From: Metabacillus niabensis
GTDB taxonomy: Bacteria; Bacillota; Bacilli; Bacillales; Bacillaceae
NCBI RefSeq assembly: GCF_020524345.1
Contig: NZ_JAIVLH010000016.1
Coordinates: 86,252-150,251, forward strand
Direction of reading: 5' to 3'
Length of the DNA: 64,000 nucleotides
Part shown: positions 62,029 to 64,000 of the stretch, in pieces
Layout of the letters: every line of letters starts with the position of its first letter
Numbering within the stretch: the stretch's first letter is position 1
Notes under the pieces: generated by a model
The model's database searches: none
The model's input: only the letters and a program-made list of their open reading frames with translations
Told to the model about the DNA's origin: nothing
Made by a program: the position numbers and the translations under genes

Positions 62029-63117
62029 ATGGCTGAGGAACTTCGCTACATCTTTAATCAAGATTTTATGAATCAGCTTTCAAAGGAATTAAGGAATGCG
62101 TATCCATCGTTTGATGAAGAAATATTTCTTACATATATTTACGCGGGTGAATGGGACAACCTTACTTTAAAGCAAAGAGTCCGGCGGATTTCTGAATGTT
62201 TTCATGAAACGATAAAACTGGATTTTTCAGAGGTGGTTAACATATTAAAAAAGGTAGCACCTCATTTTAAAGGCAGCCTGGCAGGAATTATTTTTCCAGA
62301 TTACATTGAGGTATACGGTTTAAACGATTGGAATGTGTCAATCTCTGCCCTTGAGTATTTCACTCAGTATTCAACATCCGAGTTTGCAGTTCGGCCCTTT
62401 GTGGTAAAAGATCAAGAGAAAATGCTTCAGCAATTTATTGTCTGGAGCACTCATTCAAATGAGCATGTTAGAAGACTTGCAAGTGAAGGCTCCCGTCCTA
62501 GGCTTCCATGGGGTATGATATTAACCGGCTTAAAAAATGATCCTTTACCCATTTTACCGATTTTAGAAAATTTGAAGGAAGACCCCTCTTTATATGTAAG
62601 AAAAAGTGTGGCAAATAACATAAATGATATTTCGAGAGATCATCCGGCTATCGTTCTCTCACTAGCAAAAAAATGGAACGGAGAAAATGAATTAACGAAT
62701 TGGATTTTGAAAAAAGGCTTGCGAACCTTGCTTAAAAAAGGGAACTTAGACGCTCTTGAACTGTTTGGACTAGGTCCTTTACATACGATGACAATTTCAG
62801 ATTTAGATGTGACAAAAAATGTGAAGATTGGAGATGCAATTGCCTTTTCATTTCAACTAGCTTCAACAGACACGGAATTACGTAAAGTAAGAGTTGAGTA
62901 TTCCATCGACTTTATAAAAGCAAATGGGAAACCATCGAGTAAACAATTTCAGCTATCTGAAGTCATGATAAAACCGGGAGAAAAAAAGCAATATGTAAAA
63001 ATACACTCCTTTAAAGATTTAACAACCAGGAAGCATTATCCCGGTAGGCATGCATTATCTATTATAGTGAATGGAGAAGTAAAGGGAACGAAACCGTTTG
63101 ACGTTCATCTTTACTAA
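62029..63117 (+). CDS. HEAT-like DNA alkylation-repair protein (AlkC/AlkD-like)
   Basis: 362 aa, ATG behind AAGGGGAG. Repeating helical pairs fill residues 20-260, including LRNAYPSFDEEIFLTYIYAGEWDNLTLKQRVRRISECFHE, SNEHVRRLASEGSRPRLPWG and DPSLYVRKSVANNINDISRDHP. The HVRRLASEGSRPRLPW and VRKSVANNINDIS segments are typical of AlkC/AlkD-type DNA glycosylases (HEAT repeats). Residues about 270-362 form a separate beta-rich domain (VKIGDAIAFSFQL..EKKQYVKIHSF), resembling an Ig-like fold as found C-terminal to AlkC. It probably excises alkylated bases; the active-site residues were not verified. Confidence 0.8.
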   Translation: MAEELRYIFNQDFMNQLSKELRNAYPSFDEEIFLTYIYAGEWDNLTLKQRVRRISECFHETIKLDFSEVVNILKKVAPHFKGSLAGIIFPDYIEVYGLNDWNVSISALEYFTQYSTSEFAVRPFVVKDQEKMLQQFIVWSTHSNEHVRRLASEGSRPRLPWGMILTGLKNDPLPILPILENLKEDPSLYVRKSVANNINDISRDHPAIVLSLAKKWNGENELTNWILKKGLRTLLKKGNLDALELFGLGPLHTMTISDLDVTKNVKIGDAIAFSFQLASTDTELRKVRVEYSIDFIKANGKPSSKQFQLSEVMIKPGEKKQYVKIHSFKDLTTRKHYPGRHALSIIVNGEVKGTKPFDVHLY

Positions 63118-63226
63118 AGGATGATAAGATTTTAGAGGAAAATGAATGATATTTCTCGAAGAGCTATATGAGTATTTTATAAAAAAGTGCTGTCTTACAT
63201 ACAAAAGGGTAGATGGAGGAGAAAAG

Positions 63227-63850
63227 ATGAAACAAAAGAAAATACTATTTATTGGTGACAGTATTACAGAATGGGGAAAACGTGAGGATCCGGAACAAAT
63301 TGGCATCAGTTACGTGAGAATCATCCACGATTACTTACTAACAACTTATCCAGAGCAAGGATTTGATATAACAAATAAAGGTATCGGCGGCAACCGTATT
63401 ACAGACCTTGCTTCAAGATGGCAACAAGATGTTATTGAACAGAACCCTGATTACCTTTCCATATCGATTGGGATCAATGATGTGTGGAGACAACTTGATC
63501 GCCCTGAAATCGAACAAGTAGACATAGAGAAATTTGAACACCTTTACACAGAACTATTAAGCCAAGTGAAAGAACAGACAAATGCGCGCATTATCTTAAT
63601 GGAACCAACTGTAATTGAAGAACAGTTACAATCGAAGGGAAATGAAATCTTAAAAAATTACGTTAAAGTTGTAAATGATATGTCAAAACAATTTGAAACA
63701 ATACTTGTCCCAACCCATCAAGCATTTGTAAAGTATCTAGAACAAAACAACGGCTACAACTTAACAACAGACGGTGTCCACATGAATTCTGCAGGCAACA
63801 TGCTGATGGCTACAACATGGTTAAAAGCAGTAGAAGAACAGTTAAAGTAA
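63227..63850 (+). CDS. SGNH/GDSL hydrolase family protein
   Basis: 207 aa from ATG 63227 behind GGAGGAG; the longer frame has no such site. The four SGNH blocks are present: I, LFIGDSITEWGKR (nucleophile Ser about residue 12); II, GIGGNRITDL; III, SIGINDVWRQL; V, DGVHMNSAGN with catalytic D-x-x-H near residue 190. It probably removes acyl groups from a carbohydrate or lipid. There is no signal peptide, so it is intracellular. Monocistronic by position. Confidence 0.92.
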   Translation: MKQKKILFIGDSITEWGKREDPEQIGISYVRIIHDYLLTTYPEQGFDITNKGIGGNRITDLASRWQQDVIEQNPDYLSISIGINDVWRQLDRPEIEQVDIEKFEHLYTELLSQVKEQTNARIILMEPTVIEEQLQSKGNEILKNYVKVVNDMSKQFETILVPTHQAFVKYLEQNNGYNLTTDGVHMNSAGNMLMATTWLKAVEEQLK

Positions 63851-63881
63851 TAGATCCGACTAGACTGATGACCTCCCAAAT

Positions 63882-64000
63882 TGTGGTGACCCCTAAAAGT
63901 TAGAGTTTTATATTAAGCGGCTAATTGGCTGGTATGGATACGGAATTGAACCGGACTCATGCCTGCCAATTTTTGCTTTATGCGCTTGTTATTATAATAG
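63882..64000 (-). mobile_element. IS3-family (IS150-like) insertion sequence, right end
   Basis: TGTGGTGACCCCTAAAAGTT at 63882 is a typical IS3/IS150 terminal inverted repeat. The C-terminal coding part of the transposase follows on the minus strand and runs off the window. The other end is not visible. Confidence 0.85.
63913..64000 (-). CDS. IS3-family transposase, C-terminal fragment (cut by window edge)
   Basis: The minus-strand frame reads YYNNKRIKQKLAGMSPVQ and then FRIHTSQLAA before a stop, the standard C-terminus of IS3/IS150 OrfB (integrase catalytic region, with Y-N-x-x-R-I-x-x-K-L-x-G-M-S-P). Only 29 codons are visible. Whether the rest is intact cannot be judged. Confidence 0.85.
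   Translation of the reverse strand, partial: YYNNKRIKQKLAGMSPVQFRIHTSQLAA

Overview
The window is a low-GC, AT-rich Gram-positive chromosome segment. The organism is very probably an aerobic, endospore-forming member of the Bacillaceae (Bacillus/Metabacillus-like). Evidence: a gerA-type germination operon, candidate spore-surface proteins, B. subtilis-type orthologues (cysJI, lmrB, uppP, glpP, FbpA- and IDEAL-family proteins), strong GGAGG ribosome binding sites with frequent TTG/GTG starts, and many U-tract hairpin terminators. No rRNA, tRNA, CRISPR array or prophage was seen. The only mobile element is the end of an IS3-family insertion sequence at the right edge.

Layout. 1-3.6 kb: DUF1648 fragment, SRPBCC protein, a zinc-finger/HTH/DUF2087 regulator with a GIY-YIG protein, MarR regulator and nitroreductase. 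3.65-5.8 kb: a cupin with a Tyr/Gln-rich tail, divergent from a Cys-rich, Gln/Gly/His-repeat protein, both probably spore-associated. 6-7.7 kb: CorA and DedA membrane proteins. 7.76-12.9 kb: RpiR regulator divergent from an ECF transporter (S, fused double ATPase, T) plus a PHP-domain hydrolase, substrate unknown. 13-14.7 kb: chemoreceptor. 14.8-21.2 kb: AraC regulator divergent from an alpha-xylosidase (yicI) and a sugar ABC transporter without its own ATPase. 21.4-24.3 kb: NupC transporter, SDR, MerR/SRPBCC pair. 24.3-30.5 kb: sulfur-scavenging region (TauE-like exporter, FMN reductase, FbpA-like peptide, NtaA/DszA-type monooxygenase, SsuB/C/A-like transporter). 30.8-34 kb: YezD, lmrA/lmrB-type efflux pair, phosphatase. 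34.1-40.2 kb: beta-glucoside PTS with cre site and RAT/terminator, two GH1 enzymes and a LicT-type antiterminator. 40.2-43.5 kb: TetR divergent from an ABC exporter. 43.9-47.5 kb: cysJI. 47.6-52.4 kb: VOC-family dioxygenase, uppP, MFS transporter, aldehyde dehydrogenase. 52.5-54 kb: Fur-box operon. 54.1-59.4 kb: germination operon. 59.6-64 kb: glpP, alpha/beta hydrolase, CheX, AlkC/AlkD-like protein, GDSL hydrolase, IS end.

Best leads for new biology. (1) A perfect Fur box heads an operon for a 240-aa protein that keeps the AddB/Cas4-type four-cysteine Fe-S pattern but seems to have lost the PD-(D/E)XK active site, followed by an IDEAL-like protein and an FbpA-like peptide. (2) The leaders of the TauE-like and SsuE-like genes share a 21-nt hairpin (17/21 identical, differences confined to the loop and one pairing-compatible base). 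In the first leader it overlaps an intrinsic terminator, as in an RNA switch. (3) The RpiR/ECF/PHP locus, with a perfect operator-like palindrome, looks like an uncharacterised uptake-and-hydrolysis system. Dispersed GGGACAGGT-type hairpins sit at gene ends in four places.
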